DNA of 64,000 nucleotides, from the NCBI RefSeq assembly GCF_900105515.1, contig NZ_FNSY01000001.1, positions 5,506,001-5,570,000 of the forward strand, written 5' to 3'. The translations under genes were made by a program, and so were the position numbers. The notes under the pieces were generated by a model. That model did no database searches and was not told the origin of the DNA. It saw only the letters and a list, made by a program, of their open reading frames with translations. This document shows positions 57,242-64,000 of this stretch, piece by piece. The first letter of the stretch is position 1. Every line of letters begins with the position of its first letter. Source of the DNA: Streptomyces sp. 2131.1 (GTDB taxonomy: Bacteria > Actinomycetota > Actinomycetes > Streptomycetales > Streptomycetaceae).

Positions 57242-58033
57242 ATGACCTCGCTCGACTCCGTGCTCGACAAGGACGGCGTACGACTCACCGTCGATGACGC
57301 GGTTGCCACGGTGACCCTCACCAATCCGGCCAAGCGCAACGCCCAGTCTCCCGCTCTGTGGCGGGCGTTGACCGAGGCCGGACGGGCTCTGCCCGGCAGT
57401 GTGCGGGTCGTCGTGCTGCGCGCCGAAGGCGTGTCGTTCTCCGCCGGGCTCGACCGCCAGGCGTTCACCCCCGAGGGATTCGACGGTGAGCCGTCCTTCC
57501 TCGACATGGGGCGCGGCCCGGAGGCCGACCTCGACGTGCTGATCGCCCAATACCAGGAGGCGTTCACCTGGTGGCGCCGCAACGACATCGTGTCGGTCGC
57601 GGCCGTCCAGGGGCACGCCATCGGTGCGGGCTTCCAGCTCGCCCTCGCCTGTGACCTGCGCATCGTCGCCGAGGACGTCCAATTCGCCATGCGCGAGACC
57701 AGCCTCGGCCTGGTGCCCGACCTCACGGGTACGCACCCCCTGGTGCACCTCGTGGGGTACGCCCGCGCGCTGGAGATCTGCGCCACCGGACGCTTCGTGC
57801 ACGCCGAGGAGGCCGAGCGCACCGGCCTGGCCAATCTCGTCGTGCCCGCCGCCGAACTCGAAGGCGCCGCCCGCGACCTGGCCGGCGCCCTGCTGGCCGC
57901 GCCGCGCGACGCCGTCATCGAGACCAAGGCACTGCTGGGCGGCGCCGTCTCGCGTACGTACGAGGAGCAGCGCGCCGCCGAACGGGCCGCGCAGGGCCGC
58001 CGCCTCCGCGACCTGGCGGGCGCCCTCGACTGA
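57242..58033 (+). CDS. enoyl-CoA hydratase/isomerase (crotonase) family protein
   Basis: A 263-residue crotonase-fold enzyme acting on acyl-CoA. Oxyanion-hole segments are SFSAGLDRQAF and VQGHAIGAGFQLALACDLRI; the glutamate region is AMRETSLGLVPDLTGTHPLVHLVG. Since the second catalytic Glu of hydratases is replaced by Asp in LVPDLTG, activity may differ from classic hydration. GGAGG precedes the ATG. Likely fatty-acid or amino-acid breakdown. Confidence 0.88.
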   Translation: MTSLDSVLDKDGVRLTVDDAVATVTLTNPAKRNAQSPALWRALTEAGRALPGSVRVVVLRAEGVSFSAGLDRQAFTPEGFDGEPSFLDMGRGPEADLDVLIAQYQEAFTWWRRNDIVSVAAVQGHAIGAGFQLALACDLRIVAEDVQFAMRETSLGLVPDLTGTHPLVHLVGYARALEICATGRFVHAEEAERTGLANLVVPAAELEGAARDLAGALLAAPRDAVIETKALLGGAVSRTYEEQRAAERAAQGRRLRDLAGALD

Positions 58034-58071
58034 TCCCGTACGGGTCGGCCGGGGGCACCGTACGCCTCCGG

Positions 58072-58782
58072 TCAGCCCGCCGCGGCCTCGCCCGACACCG
58101 CCGTGACCAGCACCGCGACCGACGGCCGGCCCTCGGACGCCTCCGCCACCGCCTGCCGCACGGCGAGCGCAACGTCGAGCGCGCGGTGACCGCTCTCCGC
58201 CGCCAGCTCGACCTGTACGTGGTCCGCGCCGGTCCGCACCGCCGGGCCCAGCATCCCGGTCAGTGCCGCCACCCCGGCCACTCCGGCGGCCGCACGCCCC
58301 GCCGCGTTCTCCGCGGGCGCCGGGCGCAGCTCCACCGGGTCCGGTGCCACCTGTTCGGACGAGCCGTCCACCAGTCCCGTCACCCGCAGGTCCACCTCGG
58401 CGACCACCAGGCCGAGCCGCCGCGCGGCGGCCGACAGAAGGGCCTCGCGCAGCGCCTCCGCTGCTGCGGGCAGGGGCCGGTCGGCCGTCGCGGTCATCGT
58501 CGCCTCGATTCGTAGGGGGCCCGGCGGCAACGCGCTCGCGGGCGGGGGCACCTGGGGGGCGGGAGCCGACCCCGGGTCGGCCACGGCGATGCGCAGCTCG
58601 CCGAGCACCGGCCCGGGCTCCGGGCCCGCCACCGCCCGGCGCAGTACCGCGACCGCGGCCCGCTCGGCGATCCAGGCACCGTCCGCCGGGCCGCCCAGGG
58701 GGATCAGTCGGCCCAGCGCGAGCCGTTGCCGTACCGCAGCCGTCCACGCGTGGGCCCTGTGCGGGCCGTCAGCCGTCGTCAT
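58072..58782 (-). CDS. hypothetical protein next to the Gls24 cluster
   Basis: A 236-residue Ala/Pro/Val-rich protein with no clear signal or membrane helix. The C-terminal half (HVQVELAAESGHRALDVALAVRQAVAEASEGRPSVAVLVTAVSG) has the alternating pattern of Asp23-like domains, such as those in the genes just downstream on the other strand. Start ATG 58782 (MTTADGPHRAHAW). It is divergent from the Asp23 operon. Such genes are annotated in Streptomyces as P10-like but without known role. Confidence 0.7.
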   Translation of the reverse strand: MTTADGPHRAHAWTAAVRQRLALGRLIPLGGPADGAWIAERAAVAVLRRAVAGPEPGPVLGELRIAVADPGSAPAPQVPPPASALPPGPLRIEATMTATADRPLPAAAEALREALLSAAARRLGLVVAEVDLRVTGLVDGSSEQVAPDPVELRPAPAENAAGRAAAGVAGVAALTGMLGPAVRTGADHVQVELAAESGHRALDVALAVRQAVAEASEGRPSVAVLVTAVSGEAAAG

Positions 58783-58875
58783 GCCACCAGACTGCCGTAT
58801 CCACGGCGCGAGTCGGGGCAAGCACCCTTAGTGTGGGCAAAAGAAGTCAAACCTGCCCCGAAGGGAAGTACGGCG

Positions 58876-59358
58876 ATGACCGAGACCCCACAGCGCAACC
58901 GGCCCGAGAACTCCGACAACAACGCCTCGGGCGGCAGCAGCCTGACCAAGCGCGGCGGAGGCGACCCCGGCACCCGCGGCCGTACGACGATCGCGGACGG
59001 AGTCGTCGAGAAGATCGCCGGAATGGCGGCACGCGACGTCGACGGGGTGCACGCGATGGGCAGCGGCCTGTCCCGGACGTTCGGTGCCGTCCGTGACCGG
59101 GTCCCCGGCGGCTCCAAGTCGGTCACCCGCGGGGTCAAGGCCGAGGTCGGCGAGACCCAGACCGCGCTGGACCTGGAGATCGTCGTCGACTACGGCGTGT
59201 CGATCGCCGATGTAGCCCGCGATGTACGGGAGAACGTGGTGGCGGCCGTCGAGCGCATGACGGGTCTGGAGGTCGTCGAGGTCAACATCGCCGTCAGCGA
59301 CGTGAAGCTTCCCGACGAGGACGATGACGACGACGATTCCGAGTCGCGCGTCCAGTAG
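58876..59358 (+). CDS. Asp23/Gls24 envelope stress protein
   Basis: A 160-residue protein. The Asp23 domain is seen as GRTTIADGVVEKIAGMAARDVDGVHAMG, GVKAEVGETQTALDLEIVVDYGVSIADVARDVRENVVAAVERMTGLEVVEVNIAVSDVKLP. It has a disordered N-terminus and an acidic tail (seven consecutive Asp/Glu-type residues). In Gram-positives Asp23 coats the inside of the membrane through AmaP. First gene of a five-gene operon that ends with an AmaP-like gene. AAGGGAAG precedes the ATG. Confidence 0.9.
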   Translation: MTETPQRNRPENSDNNASGGSSLTKRGGGDPGTRGRTTIADGVVEKIAGMAARDVDGVHAMGSGLSRTFGAVRDRVPGGSKSVTRGVKAEVGETQTALDLEIVVDYGVSIADVARDVRENVVAAVERMTGLEVVEVNIAVSDVKLPDEDDDDDDSESRVQ

Positions 59359-59390
59359 TCCCGGCGTCCACAGCAACTGAGGAGCAGACG

Positions 59391-59582
59391 ATGAGCATGG
59401 CTGTGGCCGGCCTGTTGGCCGGGATGGCGCTCGGATTCGCCGGGTACTTCGGCGGGTTCGGTGCCTTTGTGCTGGTGGCCGCCCTCGGGGCGGTCGGCTT
59501 CGTCGCCGGCCGCTTCCTCGACGGCGACCTGGAACCCGGCGACTTCTTCCGGAGTCGCGAGCGCGGCGACCGACGGCGGTGA
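59391..59582 (+). CDS. small membrane protein of the Gls24 cluster (DUF2273-like)
   Basis: A 63-residue protein with two hydrophobic segments (VAGLLAGMALGFAGYFGGFGAFVLVAALGAVGFVAGRFLDG) and a charged tail RSRERGDRRR. Small two-helix proteins of this sort accompany Asp23/AmaP genes and help place them at the membrane. GAGGAG lies before the ATG. It overlaps the next gene by 4 bases. Confidence 0.82.
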   Translation: MSMAVAGLLAGMALGFAGYFGGFGAFVLVAALGAVGFVAGRFLDGDLEPGDFFRSRERGDRRR

Positions 59583-59941
59583 CGGCGTTGTCGGGGGCGA
59601 GCGGACCGGTCGCGGCCGGGGAGCGGGGAGAGACGCGGATCGCCGACCGGGTGGTCGCGAAGATCGCCGCCCAGGCGGCCAAGGAGGCGGTCGACACGAC
59701 CCCGAAGGAGGCGGCGTCGCCGCGTGCCACGGTCACCGTGCACCGCGACACCGCCCGCGTACGGGTGAGTCTGGAGCTGGGATATCCCGGTGACATCGGC
59801 CACCAGTGCGGCGCCGTGCGTCGGCGGGTCGCCGAGCGGGTAAAGGCGTTGGCGGGGATGGAGGTGCCCGAAGTGGCCGTACAGGTCGAACGCCTGCATC
59901 CCACAGGAGCGAGCCTCGCGGCACAGGGGAGGATCCGATGA
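59579..59941 (+). CDS. second Asp23/Gls24 family protein
   Basis: A 120-residue protein with a shorter Asp23 domain: TRIADRVVAKIAAQAAKEAVDTTP, ATVTVHRDTARVRVSLELGYPGDIGHQCGAVRRRVAERVKALAGMEVPEVAVQVERLHP. It lacks the acidic tail of its paralogue two genes upstream. GTG start in a GTGA overlap; it overlaps the next gene too. The two paralogues may form mixed layers (inference). Confidence 0.87.
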   Translation: MTALSGASGPVAAGERGETRIADRVVAKIAAQAAKEAVDTTPKEAASPRATVTVHRDTARVRVSLELGYPGDIGHQCGAVRRRVAERVKALAGMEVPEVAVQVERLHPTGASLAAQGRIR

Positions 59942-60627
59942 CCGAGCCCCACGACCCGGACGACGGCACGCGGCGACCGCCCGGCGCAGGGCCGGTGGAA
60001 CACGGCGGCGCCGTCCTCGCGCTCGACCAGTCCGCCTCGTCCGCGGCGTACGACCCCGCACCCGACAAGGAGCGGCCCGACGGTCACGCGGGCCGCTTCT
60101 GGTCCGCCCGCCGCGTCCCCGCCGGCATCGTCGCCGCGGTGGTGCTCGGCGCGAGCGGCCTGCTTCTCTACGACGTGGCCGCGGTCCGCGCCGGACACCC
60201 GGCCATGCAGTGGCGCCGCACCCTCGCGGACGAACTCGCGACCCGCCGGCTCGACGACGTCTGGGTGCTCACCGGCGCCTCCGTCGCCGCCGCCCTCGGC
60301 CTCTGGCTGCTGCTCCTCGCGCTCACCCCGGGCCTGCGCGACCTGCTCCCGATGCGCCGGGCCCACACCGACGTGCGCGCCGCGCTCGACCGGACGGCCG
60401 CCGCCATGGTGCTGCGGGACCGGGCCGTCGAGGTGTCCGGCGTGCAGTCCGTCCGGGTCCGGATGGGCCGGAGCAAGGTCGGGGTGCGTGCCGTGGCGCA
60501 CTTCAGGGAACTCGACGACGTGCGGGCCGACCTGGACACCGTGCTCTCCACGGGCATCCGAGAACTGGGACTCGCCAGGCAGCCGAGCCTGTCGGTCCAT
60601 GTCCGCCGGCCGGCGAAGAAGGGGTGA
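59938..60627 (+). CDS. membrane protein of the Gls24 cluster (DUF6286-like)
   Basis: A 229-residue protein. It has a 55-residue Pro/Asp-rich cytoplasmic N-terminus, membrane helices at about 60-80 (AGIVAAVVLGASGLLLYDVAAV) and 117-135 (AAALGLWLLLLALTPGL), then an Asp23-like C-terminal domain (VSGVQSVRVRMGRSKVGVRAVAHFRELDDVRADLDTVLS). Probably a membrane-bound partner for the Asp23 proteins. GGGGAGG precedes the ATG at 59938. Confidence 0.82.
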   Translation: MTEPHDPDDGTRRPPGAGPVEHGGAVLALDQSASSAAYDPAPDKERPDGHAGRFWSARRVPAGIVAAVVLGASGLLLYDVAAVRAGHPAMQWRRTLADELATRRLDDVWVLTGASVAAALGLWLLLLALTPGLRDLLPMRRAHTDVRAALDRTAAAMVLRDRAVEVSGVQSVRVRMGRSKVGVRAVAHFRELDDVRADLDTVLSTGIRELGLARQPSLSVHVRRPAKKG

Positions 60628-61211
60628 ACGGCGTGCTCAGGACCGTCAACCGGGTACTGCTGGGCCTCGCCGGGCTGGTGCTGATCTGTGTCGGCGGCGG
60701 CGTCCTGGCCGCCGCGACCGGTCTGTCCGTACCGTCCTGGTGGCCCTGGTACGGCAAGAACGACGTGCTGCTGAGTGAGGCGGACCGCGACCGCTGGCGC
60801 GCCGAGGGCTGGTGGTGGCCCACCGTGATCGCGGTCCTCGCCGTCCTCGTGGTCCTCGCCCTGTGGTGGCTGCTGGCGCAGTTCCGCCGCGCCCGCCTCT
60901 CCGAGGTGCTCGTGGACAGCGGCGACGGCGAGGGCGCCCTGCTGCGCGGCCGGGCCCTGGAGGGTGTGCTCGCCGGGGAGGCGGGCGCCCTGGACGGGGT
61001 GGCCCGCGCCCAGGTCACGCTGACCGGCAAGCGCTCCACCCCGGCCGCCCGGGTCCGGCTGCTGATGGAGCCGCACGCCGCGCCGGACGAGGCGCTGGGC
61101 CGGCTGAGCGACGAGGCGCTGGCGCACGCCCGGGACTCCGCGGGGCTGGACCGGCTGCCCGCCGAGGTCCGCCTCAAGGCCGTCAAGCACCGGGCCGCGC
61201 GGGTGAGCTGA
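60624..61211 (+). CDS. amaP: AmaP-like Asp23 membrane anchor
   Basis: A 195-residue protein. The first helix (VLRTVNRVLLGLAGLVLICVGGGVLAAATG) and second helix (WWWPTVIAVLAVLVVLALWWLLAQF) form a hairpin; the remaining 110 residues resemble the AmaP cytoplasmic domain (GALLRGRALEGVLAGEAGALDGVARAQVTLTGKR). AmaP holds Asp23 at the membrane. Last gene of the cluster, starting in a GTGA overlap; a GTG at 60633 is an alternative start. Confidence 0.83.
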   Translation: MNGVLRTVNRVLLGLAGLVLICVGGGVLAAATGLSVPSWWPWYGKNDVLLSEADRDRWRAEGWWWPTVIAVLAVLVVLALWWLLAQFRRARLSEVLVDSGDGEGALLRGRALEGVLAGEAGALDGVARAQVTLTGKRSTPAARVRLLMEPHAAPDEALGRLSDEALAHARDSAGLDRLPAEVRLKAVKHRAARVS

Positions 61212-61213
61212 CG

Positions 61214-61253
61214 GGCGGTGCGGTGGCGCGGGCCCCCGCGCCACCGCACCGCC
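61214..61253. terminator. 19-bp perfect stem between convergent genes
   Basis: Bases 61214-61232 (GGCGGTGCGGTGGCGCGGG) pair fully with 61235-61253, leaving a 2-base centre. It lies between the stops of the AmaP-like gene and the SDR gene, so it should end transcription from both sides. Confidence 0.7.
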
Positions 61254-61262
61254 GCGTGCGGC

Positions 61263-62018
61263 TCAGAAGCCGTGCCGGTGGCCGCCGTCGACCGGCACCA
61301 TGATGCCCGTCAGGTACGAGGCGGCGGGGGACAGCAGGAACGCGGCCGTCCGGCCGAACTCCTCCGGGGTGCCGTAGCGGCGCAGCGGGATGTTCGCCTC
61401 GTTGGCGGTACGCGAGGCCTCCGCGTCGCCGGAGAGCGCGTCCAGCTCCCGCACCCGGTCCGTGTCGATCCGGGCCGGCAGCAGTCCCACGACCCGGATG
61501 CCGCGCGGGCCGAGCTCGTCGGCCATCGACTTGGCGACGCCGGCCAGGCCGGGGCGCAGCCCGTTGGAGACGGTCAGCCCGGGAATCGGCTCGTGGACGG
61601 AGCCGGAGAGCACGAAGCCGATGGCCCCGCCCTCGCCGAGCGCCGCGGCGGCCGCCCTGGCCAGCCGTACCGCCCCGAGGAAGACCGACTCGAATGCCGA
61701 CTGCCACTGCTCGTCGGTGTTGTCCGCGATGCCGCCGGGCGGCGGGCCGCCGACGCTGATCAGGATGCCGTCGAGCCGGCCGAGCCCCTCCCGGGCTGCT
61801 TCCACCAGCCGTTCGGCCGACGCCGGGTCGGCGTTGTCGGCGGCGAGCCCGACGGCGTCCGGGCCGAGTTCGGCGGCGGCCTCCTGGGCGCGCTTCTCGT
61901 CCCGGCCTGTGATGATCACCTTCGCGCCGTCGGCCAACAGGGCGCGCGCGGCGGCGTGGCCGAGCCCGCGCGTCGCGCCGGTGACGATGTACACACGGTC
62001 CTTCAGTCCAAGATCCAT
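61263..62018 (-). CDS. atypical short-chain dehydrogenase/reductase
   Basis: A 251-residue Rossmann protein. The cofactor loop TGATRGLGHAAARALLADGAKVIITGRD is intact, and the C-terminus LTGIMVPVDGGHRHGF is typical of SDRs. The usual catalytic Tyr and Lys of YxxxK are missing: the aligned segment reads VSNGLRPGLAGVAKSMADELGPRGIRV, with Ser and Arg in their places. The family Ser is present in VLSGSVHEP. It could be a different reductase type or a non-catalytic binding protein. It starts 4 bases after the GH15 gene. Confidence 0.85.
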   Translation of the reverse strand: MDLGLKDRVYIVTGATRGLGHAAARALLADGAKVIITGRDEKRAQEAAAELGPDAVGLAADNADPASAERLVEAAREGLGRLDGILISVGGPPPGGIADNTDEQWQSAFESVFLGAVRLARAAAAALGEGGAIGFVLSGSVHEPIPGLTVSNGLRPGLAGVAKSMADELGPRGIRVVGLLPARIDTDRVRELDALSGDAEASRTANEANIPLRRYGTPEEFGRTAAFLLSPAASYLTGIMVPVDGGHRHGF

Positions 62019-62022
62019 GGCC

Positions 62023-63849
62023 CTATCCTGCCGTGCCGTCCCCGGCCCCGTCCTCGGCGGCCCGTGCTTCGGCGGGCTGCGCCCCGGCCAGCGACACCGC
62101 CGTGCCGACCAGGCCGATGTGGCTGAAGGCCTGCGGGAAGTTGCCGAGCTGGCGCCGCGCCACGGGGTCGTACTCCTCGGCCAGCAGGCCCACGTCGTTG
62201 CGCAGGTCCAGCAGCTGCTCGAACAGCTCGGTGGCCTCATCGGTGCGCCCGGTCATCCGCAGGGCGTCGGCCAGCCAGAACGAGCAGGCCAGAAACGCGC
62301 CCTCGCCGCCCGGCAGCCCGTCGATCGAGGGGCCGTCGGTGCTGTAGCGGCGCACGAGTCCGCCGCCGCTGCCCAGCTCCTCGCGCACGGCGTCCACCGT
62401 GCCGATCACCCGCGGGTCGTCCGGCGGCAGGAAGCCGGTCCTGATGATCAGGAGCGTCGCCGCGTCCAGCTCCCGGGAACCGTACGACTGGGTGAAGGTG
62501 TTGCGCACCGGGTCGTAGCCCTTCTCGCAGACCTCCCGGTGCACTGCGTCCCGCATGGCCCGCCAGCGGTCGGCGTCCCCGGCCAGCGTGGGATCCTCCT
62601 CCAGGCTGCGCACCGCCCGGTCGGCCGCGACCCAGGCCATCACCTTGGAGTGAACGAAGTGGCGCCGCTTCCCGCGGATCTCCCAGAGGCCCTCGTCGGG
62701 CTCCCGCCAGGTCGACTCCAGGAACCCGAGCAGGCTGAGCTGGAGGCTCCAGGCGTGCGGCTTGTCGTCCAGACCGGCGTCCCTGGCCAGCCGGAGCGAG
62801 TCGATGACCTCCCCGTACACGTCCAGCTGGCGCTGGCGCACCGCCGCGTTGCCGATGCGGACGGGGGCGGAGTTCTCGTAGCCGCGCAGCCAGGGCAGTT
62901 CGGACTCGGGGAGTCTGCGCTCGCCGGCCAGGCCGTACATGATCTGGAGGTCGGCCGGGTCGCCGGCGACCGCGCGCAGCAGCCAGTCCCGCCAGGCGGC
63001 GGCCTCCTCCAGGTAGCCGGCCGAGATCAGCGCGCCGAGGGTGAGGGTGGAGTCCCGCAGCCAGCAGAAGCGGTAGTCCCAGTTCCGTACGCCGCCGATC
63101 TCCTCGGGCAGCGAGGTGGTGGGGGCCGCGACGATGCCACCGGTCGGGCCGAAGGTGAGCGCCTTGAGGGTGATCAGCGAACGGACCACCGCTTCCCGGT
63201 ACGGCCCCTCGTACTTGCAGCGCGCGGACCACTCGGCCCAGTCGGTGAGGGTGTTCTCCAGCGCCTCGTAGGGGTCGACGCGCTTGGGGCGCGGCGAGTG
63301 CGAGGGGTGCCAGGTCAGCACGAAGGCCACCTTCTCGCCCTCGGAGACGCTGAAGGAGGAACAGGTGGAGAACTGCTGGCCCCACGTCTTGACCGGCGGT
63401 TCGCTGCGCAGCCAGGCGGAGTCGGGACCGGCGACCGCGACGCGATGGCCGTCGGAGCGGCGCATCCACGGCACGATGGACCCGAAGTCGAAGCGCAGCC
63501 GGATCACCGAGTGCATGTCGACGGTGCCGCTGACGCCCTCGACGATCCGCATCACATCGGGTTCCTTGTCGCGCTGCGGCATGAAGTCGATGACCTTGAC
63601 CGTGCCGGTGCGCGTCTCCCAGTACGTCTCCAGGACGAGGGACTCGCCCGCGTACGCCCGCCGGGTGCAGGTGTCCGCGCCCTTGGGCGCGATCCGCCAG
63701 TGTCCGTTGTCCTCGTCGCCGAGCAGGGCGGCGAAGCAGGCGCCGGAGTCGAAGCGGGGCAGGCACAACCAGTCGACAGAACCGTTTTTGCCGACCAGGG
63801 CAGCGGTCTGGAGATCGCCGATGAGGGCGTAGTCCTCGATGCGTGTCAC
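62023..63849 (-). CDS. GH15 family glycosidase (glucoamylase/trehalase-like)
   Basis: A 608-residue cytoplasmic protein. The opening IEDYALIGDLQTAALVGKNGSVDWLCLPRFDSGACFAALLGD is standard for bacterial GH15 enzymes. The (alpha/alpha)6 barrel follows with IGGVRNWDYRFCWLRDSTLTLGALISAGYLEEAAAWRDWLL (acid-side region) and C-terminal LLAEEYDPVARRQLGNFPQAFSHIGLV with the second catalytic Glu in LAEEYD. Members hydrolyse alpha-glucosides or trehalose. ATG 63849. It is co-transcribed with the SDR gene. Confidence 0.9.
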   Translation of the reverse strand: MTRIEDYALIGDLQTAALVGKNGSVDWLCLPRFDSGACFAALLGDEDNGHWRIAPKGADTCTRRAYAGESLVLETYWETRTGTVKVIDFMPQRDKEPDVMRIVEGVSGTVDMHSVIRLRFDFGSIVPWMRRSDGHRVAVAGPDSAWLRSEPPVKTWGQQFSTCSSFSVSEGEKVAFVLTWHPSHSPRPKRVDPYEALENTLTDWAEWSARCKYEGPYREAVVRSLITLKALTFGPTGGIVAAPTTSLPEEIGGVRNWDYRFCWLRDSTLTLGALISAGYLEEAAAWRDWLLRAVAGDPADLQIMYGLAGERRLPESELPWLRGYENSAPVRIGNAAVRQRQLDVYGEVIDSLRLARDAGLDDKPHAWSLQLSLLGFLESTWREPDEGLWEIRGKRRHFVHSKVMAWVAADRAVRSLEEDPTLAGDADRWRAMRDAVHREVCEKGYDPVRNTFTQSYGSRELDAATLLIIRTGFLPPDDPRVIGTVDAVREELGSGGGLVRRYSTDGPSIDGLPGGEGAFLACSFWLADALRMTGRTDEATELFEQLLDLRNDVGLLAEEYDPVARRQLGNFPQAFSHIGLVGTAVSLAGAQPAEARAAEDGAGDGTAG

Positions 63850-63918
63850 GTTCTGGCGTCTTCCCGAACCGGGCCCTCGTTAAGCAGCCGTTCGCCAGGA
63901 GAGGCGGGCGTCACCCTC

Positions 63919-63954
63919 CGTGGAGAGACGTCAGGCCGTGGAGAGACGTCAGGC
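63919..63954. repeat. 18-bp perfect tandem duplication
   Basis: CGTGGAGAGACGTCAGGC occurs twice in succession (63919-63936, 63937-63954). The second copy contains the stop codon of the gene at the right edge, so a second in-line stop exists in the first copy. Confidence 0.8.
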
Positions 63955-64000
63955 CTGCGCGGGCTCGGGCTCCGGGGACGCGTCCTCCTCGGCGGCGGCC
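63949..64000 (-). CDS. C-terminal end of a gene cut by the window edge
   Basis: The minus strand reads AAAEEDASPEPEPAQA and then TGA (63949-63951), a typical acidic Ala/Pro/Glu tail of a Streptomyces protein. Only 16 residues are visible, so the product cannot be named and the call itself is tentative. Confidence 0.4.
   Translation of the reverse strand, partial: AAAEEDASPEPEPAQA

Overview
The window is actinobacterial chromosome, almost certainly Streptomyces. GC content is very high, third positions are G/C-rich, and GTG starts with 4-base ATGA/GTGA overlaps are common. The gene content is a Streptomyces core: ectABCD, a cobalamin operon behind a B12 riboswitch, a Pit phosphate transporter with a PHO-box-like element, a Gbn-like small nucleoid protein and an LAETG-anchored surface protein. 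From about 31 to 60 kb the order resembles what I remember of the S. coelicolor region that includes SCO1838-SCO1867. I saw no rRNA, tRNA, CRISPR array, transposase or prophage.

Left part (0.6-19.1 kb) is a plant-polysaccharide island. Uronate dehydrogenase and 5-dehydro-4-deoxyglucarate dehydratase (with an uncharacterised partner) are divergent around a palindromic operator. An MFS exporter and a GntR regulator follow. The regulator leads a DapA-family enzyme, an IlvD/Edd-type sugar-acid dehydratase, two sugar ABC permeases, a Gfo/Idh oxidoreductase, a PmoA-like protein, a GH43 glycosidase, the sugar-binding lipoprotein, a rhamnogalacturonan acetylesterase, a PL1 pectate lyase and a pectin methylesterase. 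The last catabolic step, an alpha-ketoglutaric semialdehyde dehydrogenase with its divergent IclR regulator, lies at 25-28 kb. Three palindromes of the form GTTC-N8-G[AG]AC lie in front of kdgD, the ABC operon and the dehydrogenase, so the island may be one IclR regulon. Together the genes would hydrolyse pectin and arabinan/xylan side chains, import the products, and oxidise uronates and pentonates to alpha-ketoglutarate.

Between these (19.1-25 kb) lie an ECF sigma factor with a coupled membrane protein, a class B penicillin-binding protein, and a three-gene membrane protein/histidine kinase/response regulator unit with a long perfect palindrome at the kinase-regulator junction. From 28 to 31.7 kb there is an acetyltransferase, a FrnE-like DsbA protein, a PLP enzyme and a VOC-family fusion.

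The ectoine/hydroxyectoine operon (31.8-35.0 kb) is followed by a class-V aminotransferase, an amidohydrolase, the LAETG protein, and cobalamin genes in two groups. One is a CbiG-C/CobE-like gene, a possible His-rich micro-ORF and cobC. The other is the riboswitch-led, fully overlapping operon cbiB-cobQ-chelatase-cobO-cobB. Then come the Pit transporter, a class II aldolase, a hydrolase, a zinc metallopeptidase, an ABC-F ATPase behind a leaderless micro-ORF, a Gbn homologue, a crotonase, a five-gene Asp23/Gls24 envelope cluster, an atypical SDR and a GH15 glucosidase. Both window edges cut genes (a TerD-family gene on the left and an acidic C-terminal tail on the right).

Nothing here is a clear, wholly new system. 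The best leads are the inferred IclR pectin regulon and its unknown gene, a Streptomyces interspersed repeat translated inside cobB, the His-rich micro-ORF, and the leaderless leader peptide before the ABC-F gene.
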